A DNA stretch of 64,000 nt from Caprimulgus europaeus. Its lineage: Eukaryota; Chordata; Aves; Caprimulgiformes; Caprimulgidae. The notes beneath the pieces were generated by a model that saw nothing but the letters and a program-made list of their open reading frames with translations, ran no database searches and had not been told where the DNA came from. The position numbers and the translations under genes are program-made. The DNA is taken from NCBI GenBank assembly GCA_907165065.1, contig OU015532.1:47472839-47536838 (forward strand). Direction: 5' to 3'. Below are positions 48,121 through 61,500 of this stretch, in pieces; the stretch's first letter is position 1, and every line of letters begins with the position of its first letter.

Positions 48121-51100
48121 AGTGCTGTAGCAGAGAACTTTCATCAAGTGTGAACCAGAAGTGTCTTAATTCATCAACACGAGCTCTGCATGTAGAAAAG
48201 CTTATGATCTGTTGTGAGGAAAATCAGCCTTGTCAATCCATGCACCCTCTTTACGTGCCGATGTGCAGTACACACTGAGAGGGAAAGGGAGGGAGGGAAC
48301 CTTTCTGCTGGTCAGGACAGAGGGGTCCCGTGGTTCAGGTTTTCCATATGAAGTAACAAATGATGGTGCCAAAACAGGCCATCAAAAATGTTAGGAGTTA
48401 TGGCCAAACAACATGTTATTTGTCAGCTGGAATAGTATAAGTAAATAAATAAGTAGGTGCAGAAAGCCAAAATAAAGAGATGAGCCAGCAAGGTAAATGT
48501 GGAAGGGTTCTCTGGGCTTGCACTTCGTGCACGAAATGCCTCTGTGATGTTATCAGATTCTTCACTCTGGCTGTTACATCTGACATCTCACATTTTACAA
48601 TACTGTTGTGTGGCTCTGGAGAGCCTGTAGGTTATTTACATCTCTGCAGATTCTTTGAGTTGAAGGGAATCAGGTTCTTCCATTTGATTCACACCAGAGA
48701 GGAAATGAGATGGAAGTCTCACTAGAAAGCGCTGCTGTGGGCTAATGGCAAAAGGTAGAATATTTTTTTAATATTTATAAATTAAACCAGTTAGATTTCT
48801 TATCTTTACAGCTCTTCTTGATTAGTTCCATAACCCCTGTGGCTACCTGTGCAGTACAATACTGTCTGTGCTGAAAATGGCTTAAGAAAAATCAGTTTGC
48901 AAACTCACAACGTGCCATAGTTTATTCTGAATTCTGCAGCATCAGATTTCAGAAAATCTTGAAAAAGTCCTTTCTTGCTGTGAGGCTCTAGTAAACAGGG
49001 CTGCACTTTTGTCTAGCACTCGTTATCTCAGAAATTCACAGCACATTAATTAAGCTTAACAACATTCCACTGAGTCAAATAAATATTTTCACACGCAGTA
49101 AAATATTTTTACATGAGGCTCTGATCTAATCAGATTCTTCCAGTGGGTCAGTAATGAGACTGGATGTGAGCATGGTGTAGTTCAGTTTCTTAGTGTCTTT
49201 GCATAATTCTCTCTCATTTTAATACTGTGGGAGCATTTTTACATCGTAGGAAAACAAAGGAGGCTTTATTCCACTCTAGAAATGCAAAAAAGTCACTGTG
49301 AGTTGGTCCTGGGCTGCAGCTGCAGAGAGTCCTGCCAGAAATACTCGGTAATACACACACTGTCTCCAGCCTGAGAAATTGAGAGAGGTGTTAATAGTCC
49401 AGTCACTAATTTTAGGTCAGTACAAAGGATGAAAAATAAAACTTTATTCCAAAAAAAAAGAAGAGTGATTTTTGGTAAAAAACATTCTCTGTTAAACCAG
49501 AAGGACTATTTAGATTTCCTAGGGTGAAAAAAGGACAACAACAGATTGACAGATGGGAATCTAAAAGGAATTGATAAATTATTTTCAGAAATTCAAATAT
49601 AAAAATTGAGAATCAACCAAAGTTAAAATGTTTATAGTTAATATTTGAAGGCGATGCAATGAAAACTCTGCTCCTGTACTAAGTGTGTACAAGTACATAC
49701 TTGTTTAGGCGAATTCTCAAGCTTTTCAGTGATGTGCCAATGAAACTAGAGAAGGGTGGGTATTTCTGAACTCTTGCTATAGAATGGGCTGGCTGAGAAC
49801 TCTGATTTTAAACAAGCTGTGCAGAGTATGAAAAATATCTGCTTGTATTAATAGTTGTTAACAGATTAAATGTACAGACATGTGATGTGCAGTGGTAATG
49901 CTTGTCATTAAAAACATCAGTGGTGTTTACTGACTTCATTGAAGGACTGATGACTCTGGGTTGAAGTTAATGTCCTAATATTTTTTGCCAGTCTAATGAG
50001 GTCTCACAGTAGCTAGTGCCCAACAGAACATCCCTCCTGAGTAATAAAAAATCCCTACAGAAACTGAACAAATCCTTTTGAAGGCTGTGAAATGAAGGGC
50101 CACTACAAATACAGTGGGCTTGATATTTGCTGGTTATTTGCTTGAATTTATTCTGGGTGTTGTGTAGGCCACAGCTGGAAGGTGTTTGTTTGTTTTGTTT
50201 GTTTAATTTCCTACTGGTTCCTAAGATTGTTTACTGAATTAATTCAGCATATTTAGCTTCCCCAGCAAGTGAACAGGCTTTCTATTCTTACTGTTGCCAC
50301 CTAAATGGTCCGTTTTGAATCACATTTTTTAACTCCAGTAGAAACACATCCTTGCCTCTCAGAATCCAGTGCTCTTGCCATCTATTTCCTTGGCCTCAGG
50401 GACAGGTTCCTCAAACAGCAGGAACTAAAGCAATTCTGTTCTGTGCTTTTTTATTACCTGATAGGAACTAATTGGATGCAGTGTGGACACTGCAAAACAT
50501 ACTGCATTGGGCTTCAGCTTTAGCTAAAGAAAACCACCAAGCAGATGGTAACAGCTCTAAAGGCTTTGCTTGTAGCATGAGAAAGTGTGCTACTGTAAAG
50601 ATACTAGGATGGATGACCTCTCCTGCTTCAGAAAAGGAAAAAAAAGTAATTTCTGACTGATTCTGAACACATACTGCAAAAATTGCAGCAGCTCAGAAAT
50701 ACTTTTCTGCCCGGAATGTCTCCCTGTTTCACCTGCTGTAATAGAAGCAGCCACTTTTCAGAAAATTCAGCCACTTTTCCTGTCTCTCACTGTCACAGGA
50801 GCTTTATTTTGACACATATTCTCTTCTGAGGTGTGCACTTGCTGTCCATATCCCAGCTCTAAAACATCTGAGGGAATACAGCGCGTGGGGAAACCCACTG
50901 GGAAGTCATTCTCTAATATCAATAATTTAGTCACTTTTAGGCAATGTGTTTACCTACACCTCCAGGTACTGCCATTTGGTTTTGCTGGAATGAGTTTAGG
51001 ATGGCAACAGAGGAGAATAAAAAGGCAAATAATGAAAAAAAGCCAAAAATACAGACAAAAAAACCCCCCAAAAGATAAAGATTCTGCAACAGAGACAAAG

Positions 51101-52094
51101 CCTTATACATTGGGACCGAGGACATGGTTTCACAGTCTAACCATAGACGTGGTGTGGGTGCCAGGATTGATCCATGGCCTAAGTTTGACTTTGTTAGAGA
51201 ATTCATGCTTCAAACCTGTCCAAAGGCTTACCTCTTGAGGCCAAAATCAATAATGTGTTGCTCTCATTTTATTTGAGTGCTGTTTTCTCCACATCATTTA
51301 TCTCTCCATCTCTGCACTTACACCTTCTCCTGCTTCAGTCTCTCCATGGTTTTGTGCCTACCACATTTTAGCAGTTCCCATTATGATTCCCTTTACCAGA
51401 ATCTCAATGTTATGACCTAAATACAGAAAGATCAATAACACTGCTTCATTTTAGGGAAAGCCAAGAGTGTTAGGATTCAATAATTAATAGGTTGGGGAGT
51501 ATTAAAGCATAGCTCTGTGAATCTCTAACGTGTCCTTACTGGAATCTGGAAATCTAGTGAAGAACTGGCAAGTTTAACTGCATGCACACATATGTGCACT
51601 AAAAATGGAGCAGGGCTGGAAAGATTTCAGATACACAGGCAACAAAAATAACTGAAAGATTTATTTTAGAGAGGAAATATAGAAATATAGACAAAACAGT
51701 GGTCTGAAACAGGACATCCTGACTCCTTTTCTCGTCGTACCTTTCACATATAAGCCAATAACACAGAGCAGACAGCATATATGAAGTTCATATCTTATTT
51801 TCCCACATAGAAACTTATTTGTGTGCACAGATGCTAAAATTCCCTGAAAGTGAATCAGCAGCAAATCCTGTACATAGATTTCCTGTCATTTGGTCCTTTA
51901 CACTGTCCACTGGACCATGCTGGCCTCCTGAGGCTTATCCATTCCAGTACACGTGTGAGGTCTCTGCTGGCTGCGGACAAGCCTACAAAATCATTTTGTT
52001 TGATTTCTAGCACGAGGAGGAGGGGCTTTCTGTTGCCATGGGATGACTAAATTCTTTTAGCTCATGTGAACAAAATCAAAAGCAGATTTCTTTC
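48121..52094. other. No gene recognised; (GTTT)n tract
   Basis: A short GTTTGTTTGTTTTGTTTGTT run lies at 50187-50212. The 135-codon plus frame at 50831-51238 runs through an A/C-rich low-complexity patch (51030-51075) and is not credible as a gene. The rest is unique DNA. Confidence 0.4.
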
Positions 52095-52185
52095 TGAAGG
52101 CGTTGTAGGAGCTGGTTGTTTTCCTGCCGCCACCCGCGCACAAACGCGCCTCTGCGGAGTTCATGGGCTCGCTCGGTTGGGAAGG
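52095..52185. promoter_or_regulatory. Small CpG cluster
   Basis: Nine CpGs lie within 52101-52175, around CTGCCGCCACCCGCGCACAA and GCCTCTGCGGAG. Flanking DNA has almost none. It is too short for a classical CpG island. It may be a fragment of an unmethylated regulatory element, a young insertion or the edge of an unannotated first exon. Confidence 0.35.
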
Positions 52186-53207
52186 AGCTGGCACAGCCTC
52201 TTCCCTTCTTCCCTCCCAGGGGAGTGTGACACCACCTTTTGGAAGGAATGTATGAGAGTTTAAAATGAAAGTAATCTTTCAACAGCTTGAAAGGGTTATT
52301 TTTTTTTTCTCCCTTGAAACTGACTGTGTGCAAAGAGCTAATGACAAAAAGAATTAATTTAACATCCTTCTAAAATTCCATAAGTTTAGCTACCCAAAAT
52401 GTGCAACTGCAGAAAAACTGAAGGGTAGTTACCTAGCAGCAAAAGCAATTTCAGTAGCTTACTAGAAGCAGCTCAAGTGTCAATATATCTCTTGTTTATC
52501 AGTGCATTACGTAATTTATTTATTTGCTGAAGAAAAAGACATTCTCTAGGTTGCTAACAGAAAATGTATCTATTGTGTAGCTCATGTTTTTCAGAACTCA
52601 GATTTGTTTCTAGATGTTTCTAATATTTAATGAGGAGTTTTCAGTTGGTCTCTTTCCTTCCCTCCGACTCCACCCTCCATTTATCAAAACTGCAGATGAA
52701 ATCAGCTGTTTGGCTGATTCTTATGGCCATGGACTTTAAAGAAGATTAGGCCATTTATTTCTCATTAGTTAGAAATCATTATTCATTGCTATGTTTCTTA
52801 AGCAATTTCTCATAGCAGAATGGGTAATTTCCAAACTAAATATTTATCTTGGATTCAGTGTCAGCACACCCAGACCAAGAATCACAACACCACTGGCACC
52901 AATTGTCTCTTTTAGGGTCAGGATTTGACCATCTTTAGCACAAGCTCTCTCTCCAGAACCAAGCTCCGTTATCAAATCAAAGCCCATTCCTGTATTCTCA
53001 GTGACTCATCATCTCTATGTTCATAAAACATTTTAGGAGCTTAAGGTTTTAAAGGGGCTTTAGTACTTAAGCACCTTTTAATCCAGAAAGCAATTTATGC
53101 CCAAACATCATTAAGGAGATAAAAATGGCTTTGTTTCTTAAATGTCACGCGTTTCAGCTTTCTCACTCCTAAATCTTTTACAGTGGTTTGTGTATTAAAA
53201 CCCCACT
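52186..53207. other. No gene recognised
   Basis: Unique AT-rich DNA with a short T-run near 52300. Confidence 0.4.
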
Positions 53208-53322
53208 AATAGCATTGCCACTGATTCAGTCTGTGGCCTTGGACATGCCACTTTCTCTGCATATGTGTTTTTCTACCTGTGAAATGGGAATAGGATCATT
53301 GCAACTATTGTTCTGTGTAACC
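53208..53322 (+). mobile_element. MIR-type ancient SINE
   Basis: GCCACTGATTCAGTCTGTGG, then CCTTGGACATGCCACTTTCT and TTCTACCTGTGAAATGGGAA with TAGGATCATTGCAACTATTG keep the characteristic order of MIR: the G.GTGACCTTGGGCAAGTCA core, a CTCAGTTTCC-like stretch, then the CTGTAAAATGGG.ATAA segment. About 115 bp are recognisable. MIRs are tRNA-derived, long inactive and rare in birds. Confidence 0.65.
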
Positions 53323-56300
53323 AATTATTGCCTGAAAAGGAACTTAAATATGGGGGGAAAAAAGCATAAAAATACTTAATGTTTTTATTAAACATCAGAA
53401 TATTCAGAGTCAGTAGATCAGTGCTGAATCAGTGCATAGAAACAGCAGTAGAAACCATTTTCCAGCAACAGTCAAATAAGGTCAGTAATGTAAAATGAAA
53501 TATTTTCTTGCTTTGTATGCAGAAATGCTGATCACAGGCAATACTGTGAAACAAAATTGCCCAGATTCAGAACTACTTTTCAAAAGACATGGTCACATTT
53601 ACACGTGCTCTCTTGAAAGATCTCTTCCAGCTCTAACCCTGTCTTTCATTTGCTCTTCTCCTGCAAGAAACCACCTGAATTTGTGTTTTGGTTTGGGTTT
53701 TTTGGGTTGAGATGGTTATTTGTTGTTGTTTTGGGGTTTGTTCTGTAGTTGACCACTTTTCCTATGAGACAGAATCATGACATGAAAATGTTTTCCTTAA
53801 CACAAGAACTGATCACTGATGTATGTAAAGGCCAATAGCATTATTCTGGAAGCAGGTTCATAATACATGTCTGAATGTTTTTGTGAGTGGCTTTTTCTAG
53901 AAATGTTTACTGGAATTTGGGATGTAAAACAAAGGGAAAAAATGCTATTTGTTTATGTTAGAAGTTATCCATACTGTTGGAGAAAGATTGGCACTTTATT
54001 CAATAACCTGTTGAGAAAGAGGGAGAAGTTATAGATGATGTAATGCTGAGAGACAGATGAAGTGACTTTAGGTAATCCAAGTAAAAATTGCTGCCTGACG
54101 GAATCCCTCGATCTCTGAGACACCTGATGGGTTTTTACAGCATTATAGTGTTTGAGTTTTATGTTGTATGATATTCACCAAGTGACAATGTGACCCTCTT
54201 CTCCCCTAAGATGTTATCACTTCTGTGTGGCAGAGTAATTCTGTTGCTGTCTTACTGGAGATGAACTCGTGAATCAGTGATGTGGGCAGGGGTGGCAGTC
54301 CAGATAGCGCTCTGTGAAATCTATAAATCCTTTGCAAGAGACTGTTTTCCTGCTGCCAGCTGTCATTATTGTGTTGCAATCAGGCAGTTTAGTTCTGAAA
54401 TGCTGGGTGGCCTGGATCTGAGTACTAAAAGGAGAATAGCTACCAGGAGGTTATGGAATCAGCACATTATATGGTCTGAAAGCTAGGCAGTGAAGGCCAC
54501 CTATTTTTGTGTGCTTTTTCTAGTTAGTAGTGATCACTACTTAGTGAACACTGGAGTATATTCTTATTTAAATCTTATCTGGTAGAAGTTATCATAAAGT
54601 TTTAAGAACAAAATCCGTGGTTTTCTACCCATGGATTCACTTGCAGTTTGTGGTGTAATTTTGAATTACACCACACCATACCCATGGCAGGTCATTTCAA
54701 ACATGCACATTTCAACTCTTGGCATGCTTAGAACTCAGGCTGGTCAGTGAATCCTCACAGAGTCCCTCGTGCAAGAGTGAGTAACCAAAAATCTGTAGTG
54801 AATTGTCTGCAGTCACATGCTCTGAATGGGGGTGTACACAGAGAGCTAACAAGTAAGGATTATTAGGTTTGGGTAGATATATTCTAGCATTTGATATGGC
54901 TACAGATTGGTAAGCTGATGTAGGAATAAATGAAGTGCTTTGTCTGACACCAAAGAGTCTCTTTGAATGCACAGAAAGGTTTCCTCAATCCTAATCCACT
55001 GTCACACCCAATAGGCTTCAGTCCCTTTGACCCCTCTTCTTCTGCAGGGGTTTCACCAGTACTTCTGTCAGTTTGAATCTCTCTTTTTTGACCTAAAACT
55101 TCTCACAACTTTCCATATCGTCTCACAGAAAGCTTTCTTGAACTTTTGTCAACTTTGAATGTTTTTTTATTATATTATGAAGAGGTAGGGAAAAAAAAAA
55201 CCTCATTAGTTTGTTTTCAAGGCAAAATAAAGCACATCTGAAAAACACCCTGAGATTCATCATATAAATCTGACTTTGTCTTTAGCTCTTTAATTAGAGT
55301 GGTTGAGTAGCAACAGTAAAATAAGAATACAGAAAAACTGCAGTCTACCTTTGGCTGTTTGTTGTTCTCAATTAGCATTCAGAGAGCTGCAAGTGGTTGA
55401 AAGAAACTGGAAAGAGTAGCAGCTTGTGTGAGGATTCAGACCAGACACTGTAGTTGCTCTTCATGCTGAAAAATTAAGTCATCAGAAAGCAGAGGACATA
55501 CCACAGCTCCTTAAGGGAAAAAAAGACCTCATGCATGCATTTTGTTGTGTAAGGTTGGCTGATAGGGGCGTTTATAAACTATGTGACTGAAAAATTTTGT
55601 AGTGTTTGGTAGATTCAATGAGAAAATAATATTTTTTAGAAACTTGGGATCGCTAAGTGAACTACTCGGTGACTTCAACACAAACTCCATTTGGCCAGGT
55701 GTAAGTTAAAGATTTTGTTTTCAAAACCTTTGCAACAAGAATTTGTGGAGTGGATTTGTTTCAGAGAGGAAGTTAGCTGTAGGTTCTGTGAATAATTAAT
55801 AGGGTTGAACAGACACTGTTTGGCATCAGACACAAAACTCCAACGCAGGGACAGGTCAGCAGCTGTACCCTAGGAGAGCACACAGTGAATGAAGTGGTGC
55901 TGTGGTACCCTGCTGAGGTGTGCCCTCAGAGAGGACAGCCCTGCTCCTCCTGAATCTCCTAGCAGCACTTCCTGGGGTGCAGCTTTTGGGGTGGGGCTTG
56001 GTCTGCTTTGTTTTTTCTTTTGTTTGTACCCTTTGGAAATTTTCATTTGTAAGTACCCTCAATGTAAGGCCAGCAAAACCTGATGGGATCGTGGCATTTG
56101 GTAACCAGTTTTTCTCATGGTTGACCATTCCTAAATTTTGTTAACCAGTTTTATTTTACTTGTAATGTTTTTTTTTTAATATTTAATAACAGAGTACCTA
56201 GTAGTGTGCAACGTCTTCAGTGAATTTAGGCTTGAGAAATGGAGAGCGAGAGAAGAGATTTTTCCTGCTACAGCAGGAAAGCTTTGCTTGACAGGATAAG

Positions 56301-59300
56301 TTTGTAAATAAAATATTATACATCAGGAGCTCCCTTTCAGTTACATAACCATTTAAGATAATCAACAAAGCCATAGGACATAATTTCCTAGCATTTAACT
56401 TAATGTTTACTCCCTATTATAATATATGATTGCAGAGTGCAACCTACTATAGAAGAAGGAAGGGTATGATGCATCAGTTCTGGTGGCCATTGATACATTA
56501 TTTGGTGTTAGCTCTTGTTCAAAATGGGAATGTGGTGGAGTAGGGGAGAACATAAAGTTCCTGGTGTGTAAATACAGTGCTGTAAATACAGGTTCTGCTC
56601 TTTGGTGGAAACCAGCAGCAGCTGTGGCGCAGAGTCTGCTCTTCCACGCAGTGAAGCTGAGCAGGCTCCAAAATGGTCAGGCTTTGTCCATGGAAGTGTG
56701 TGCAGGATTATCATTTCTCACACTGAGCAAGGAAGAATAAAACACAAAGCTTGGCTTGGCAACTGACCTTAAGGGTGGCGATGGTAGGGCAGATGCTGCA
56801 GTCAAGAACAGTTCCATTAAAATCCCTTGCAAAATCCATTTCCCAGCTCTTAGACACAGGGGCAGTGCCAGCACACCACGATCACTAATGGTCATGAAAA
56901 GATTGATTTCTAGACTAGAAAAGACTGCTGAACACGGTAGGTGCTACCTCCTGGGGATTGAGGTAGTCTGATCAACCAAAGGATTAAATTCTAGTTTTAG
57001 TGGGTTTAAACAAAATTATTTGTTGCTAGGATTGGACTGGATCTATTGGAAATTAAATTCTCAGAAAAATCAGATAAGACTTTGTCTTTATGCACAGCTT
57101 GTAACTCTGTAATTAAATACTACTATTACCTAAGGGAACAGATACAACCATTCCTGCATGTGCACAGGTGCTTTACACATCAGTACAAAGCTGCTTTGTA
57201 CCTTTATAACTGATGTGACTTCTGTGATGACACTAATTTAAGTATTTTAAAAGAAAAAGGATAACGTTAATTAAGACTGCTAAACCTATAATAATCACCT
57301 GTATATAGATAAAAGAACTCTCCCTGATGCCAGGGTTATAGAATCTGAACCTTTTTTATTATTATTAAATACGAGGGTAATGCAGGAAAAAAAAAATCCC
57401 AATAGTTGGATAATTCATGAAATGCTCTGTACCACAAGAAATCATTTGTGGCCATCTCTCCCTCTTTCCCACACTTCAGTTGTCTTATGAAGTGATATCT
57501 TGGACCTTTGAATCTAATTAAGGGTGATATGGTTGACAACTAATAAAGTAGTGCTGTGGTGGTTCTGTGTCTGAGGGAGGAGGAAGATTGAATTTTTCTC
57601 CCCCTGCTCACATGAATCTTACCTCATTGAGAATTATTCATTGCTGATATGAAATAATCAGCATCAAAAGGCCAGCAAAGATCTCTGCAACAGGTTAGTC
57701 ACTTCTCTGCAGTGATGACAAACTAGGCTTTTACTGTGTTGTAGGAAATGAAAAGAGAATGAGGGTTCACTGCTTTCCTTAAAGGCTGGCAAAAAAGAAA
57801 AAGAAAAAACCCTACATCTTGTGCTGTGTAAGTTTAAAATCTTTTATGAAGGACCTCATAAAACCAGGGAAAAGGAACTTCTCCAGCATAGGGAATCTGA
57901 AGAACACGACAGCATCTGTCTTAAGAGTCATTTGTTGGGAAGCCTTTTAGAAAGGGGAGCTTTGGAAGACTCCTGTGTGGTTCTTTAGGTCCAAAGGTGT
58001 GTTCAGAAGGCTGCTCTCTCAGCACCCTGGAGTGAAATACAGCTGTGCTCACCCAAGTCAGTGTGGCCAAGAGTTTGCAAACATCACAACTTATGGACCT
58101 TGGTTTTTCGGGGTTGTGTGACAGCAAGGACACAAACTGCCCGTGCACTGCTCTCTGCCAGCAGCTCAGGAAAGCAGACAGGGTGGACTGTGTCTCAGAG
58201 GATGGGTGACATGGGCTGAGGCTGGTTAGCAAACACAGCTTGCAGCTGCAATTGGAAGCAATCAGGAGATTGAAATTCTACAACCTCCTCTGTGGGCAGC
58301 ACCTTGAGGAGCCCGGGCTCACAGCAGCTCTCTGCCTGCCTGTCTGGAAGCAGTGTCTCCCCAGGGTGAACAGCCTTTGCTCGTGCAGAGAGGTGCCTTT
58401 GGGGTTGACTGTGACCCCAAGCCTTTGTTCTGTTTTCATTCTAACACACCATCAAGCCCCATGAAATATGTATAAATGCAGAAACTTCCAAATGATGTTC
58501 TATTTATAACGGTAATAAAATGACATCGCTCTAAGTACATTCCCTCTAAATTTTTAAGTTGTGTCATACACCCTGGCTAAGATGATAAATTAAAGAGTAC
58601 TCCACAACTCATGGGCAACAATGAATAATGTTCAGCTGAATAACAGTTCTGATTCCTTATCACTTCTTAAAATATTTATTCCCCCATCTTTTCTTTTAGT
58701 GCATTTCTCTGCAAGTGGAATCCTATTTGGCTTATATTTTGATTTTTACTACTTCTCTGTGCTGGTTTAAACCTTCTCCTCTTGAGCTTATTGTCTTTCT
58801 ACTTTTCTTCTGTGTACATATAATGACTCTATAAACATGATTCAATTATTTCCTGTGGAAGTACAAGGAATAACACATGATCTTTGGGAACACTTCACAG
58901 CTTCCAAAAGTCAGGGTAGTGAAACTGTAGAAGTGGACCAGTTTCAGTAGTAGCCATCTACCAGTGGAAGCCAGAACAAACTTCTACACCAAGTCATCAC
59001 CAGTTAAATGTTGCAATAGGAAGAAGTGACGGCACATTTTATTTGATTTACACTAGATATCAAAAATATACAGTGTTCCAGGTGAATTTAAAGCAGGACA
59101 GAACCTTGATAAGGGTTCTATTGCTGTAATCCATCCACATTGAACAGCTTCTGCAGGGCAGGGTGCTTGTGACTTCTGCTTTTCAGGTGAACTTCTCTCT
59201 CTCAGACCCTTAGGAGCTTGTGGTGGCAGCACTTTGTGCCCTTTCCTGAGGTCCCCAGGAGGCCAGCTTGCCCCGCTGAAGCAGAGGTGCACAGTCTGTT

Positions 59301-60952
59301 AGTAGTAAACCTCTCCTCCTTCTTGGATTGCCAAAATACAGGCCAGCTTGGAATCACTGATACAAATATGATTGTGTTTGAACTAGCAAGCTGGAAAAAT
59401 AAAACATTTTCCAGTTACAAATCCAGAGCTGTCCCAGGTGGGAGCAGTCACCATTTACCAACAAGGATACCAGAGGAAAGAGGGAATACGGTCTGTTAAG
59501 TACAACGTGCTTTGTATTCTACATGAGATGCAATCATAAATCTATTAGCTTTAATCTACTTTTATTGTCTGTGAGAAACAGCAGAGTGACGAGCTCTCAG
59601 CACAGCCTGGATCATTAAACTTTACAGTTTATTTACAAATACACTGAAGGGATGATTCTCAACAACATCAAACCCAAAAGTGAGCAGACTCCCTGACATG
59701 CCTGTTATGGGCAACACTTTGCACCACGGTGCAGCTCACTGCAGGTTGATTTCTTGTCCTCATCCATGGGAAGGAGACCCCCCCATCCTAGGAGTCACAC
59801 TGAACTTTGACTGAGGGTTGTACCTATTAAGCTCTACATGGGATCTCATTTAGGAGGGTTGGTGTCCAAGCATCCACACTGCTAAGTGAGCAGAATGGGA
59901 AGCAGCTGCCGTTCTCCATGAATTTGTGCAGAATAGAGAAAGCTGCAGGATTTTGCCCAGTACTGCTCACCCCTGGCTGCCAACACATGGAAACACAACT
60001 CTAGCTTACAAAAAGCTTCAGTGGGGAGACAGAAGTGAATTAAAGAGAGGATTACTTTTGGTTTTCTGTCAGTACAAAGGACATGCTGGCAAAAATAATT
60101 ATCCAGATCCACCAAGCCCCATCAGAAAGCTGGGAAAGGTTTTTAGTCCTGGTTTTTGTGGAATGGCAACAGGTTTGGTTTGAGAGCATTCCTAGCAAGG
60201 CCAGTATTGTGAAAAGAGAAAGAGAAGTCTGACTTGCCATCCACCTTCATGAACACAGCTGAGTTATCCCCACATTGTCTCAGTTTCTTCTCACAGCATC
60301 CTACAGACTGCCCAGCCACCATCACGTGCCTATTATGGGAATTTTATTCACAAGCAGCAGCAAGCTGCAGTCAAACTGCCAAATAGTGGTTTTAGTTTGC
60401 CAGCTTTCCATGCCAGGACAAACCCTGTTGAACTCAGTGACAGAAAAGTAAATATATGGAAATTGGTCCCTAACAAAGCCCCTGCCATCCCTCCTAACAA
60501 ACTACAGACTGCTGTCCAAAGTGGTACGAGCTAGAGCTTTCCCTTGGCGTTTCCAGAGCTGACTTCACACAGGGTTGCACACAAAACCACTCTGGATGTC
60601 CATGACTTTCGTGCCAACCCCCATTCTAGTTTAGATGGCTCAGTAACCACTGGACCTCACTGTAGTTTTAGCTCAGAGCAGGACATAAGCCCAGACCAAA
60701 ATATTTTATGTGCTTTTTCATTGTTGCTGGGCTTTTACAATCTGCCTCAAAATCTGAATTTTGCAATTAGCTCTTTATTTACAATGGCAGTCTGTGATGA
60801 ACACAGCCCTGCTCTTTCAGATCTGCAAAATGCAGAGGTGGGATTTGCTGAGATCACTCAATGGCTTAAAATCCACTCACCATGTGTGGCAGATGCACCC
60901 GCCCTGGTCAGACCGAAGCTTTCTGACTGCTGACACCTGATTCTCTCCAACT
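53323..60952. other. No gene recognised; T/G-rich tract
   Basis: About 7.6 kb without a supported gene. A low-complexity GTTTTGGTTTGGGTTTTTTG run with GTTGTTGTTTTGGGG lies at 53687-53745. 58090-58440 and 59100-59300 are moderately GC-rich with longer frames, but no recognisable domain. Short A- and T-runs occur near 55190, 56168 and 57389. Confidence 0.4.
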
Positions 60953-61050
60953 CTTTTACTTTAAAAGTAAAAGAAAGCTTTAAAAGCTTTTAAAAGTAAA
61001 AAGTAAAAGTAAAAGAAAGCTTTTAAAAGAAAGCTTTTTAGAGCTTTTCT
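60953..61050. repeat. Palindromic AT-rich repeat (CTTTTAAAAG/AAGCTT)
   Basis: Overlapping perfect palindromes: CTTTTACTT and AAGTAAAAG as 9-bp arms around TAA (60953-60973), then AAAGCTTT, AAAAGCTTTT and CTTTTAAAAG. The same words recur after a GTAAAAAGTAAAAGTAAAAG spacer. Several alternative hairpins or a cruciform are possible. Confidence 0.85.
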
Positions 61051-61500
61051 TGCTTTTTTGCATGCTTACAGTGACAGTTGCCAGGCAGCCAAACAGAACG
61101 GACCACAGGTCAGATTGGACTGGGGTTTAACCTGAGCCTCGCTGGAGGGGCAGTGGAGTCAGTCCTCCTCGGAGCAGTGGGGTCTGCAGTTGGGGGTTCT
61201 CCCCTGGGATCAGGTCACTGCCCTGGGACTGAGACCCCTCATCTCGTAGCTGAATGATTGTGTGCCTTGGGTCATCGTTCTGAGGGACTAGGAATTCTGA
61301 AGTCAGCTGTGTGTAGTAGTTTATTCCCACCTGACATCCAAACTCGGGGTTTACTACTGGTTGTTGTAGCGCTAAGTAATTTTGGTCAGAATAAATCCCA
61401 TTTTGAGTGGGTGCCTTGGCTATTTTGTGGGTGCCTCCGTGACACCACGCTCGTCTGGTCTGGAAGTTCAGTAATGAAAATAACCAAAATTATCAGTTGA
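61051..61500 (+). other. Unassigned block with polyadenylation-like signal, possible LTR
   Basis: A GC-balanced block directly follows the palindromic repeat. AATAAA at 61390-61395 is followed by GTGGGTGCCTTGG and TTTTGTGGGTGCC, a G/T-rich stretch like a downstream polyadenylation element. Retroviral LTRs or an unrecognised 3' UTR have this arrangement. No TATA box or flanking primer-binding site is convincing, and the family is not identified. Confidence 0.3.

Noticed and set aside
50831-51238. 135-codon plus-strand frame
   Set aside because: Runs through a low-complexity A/C-rich tract and has no domain.
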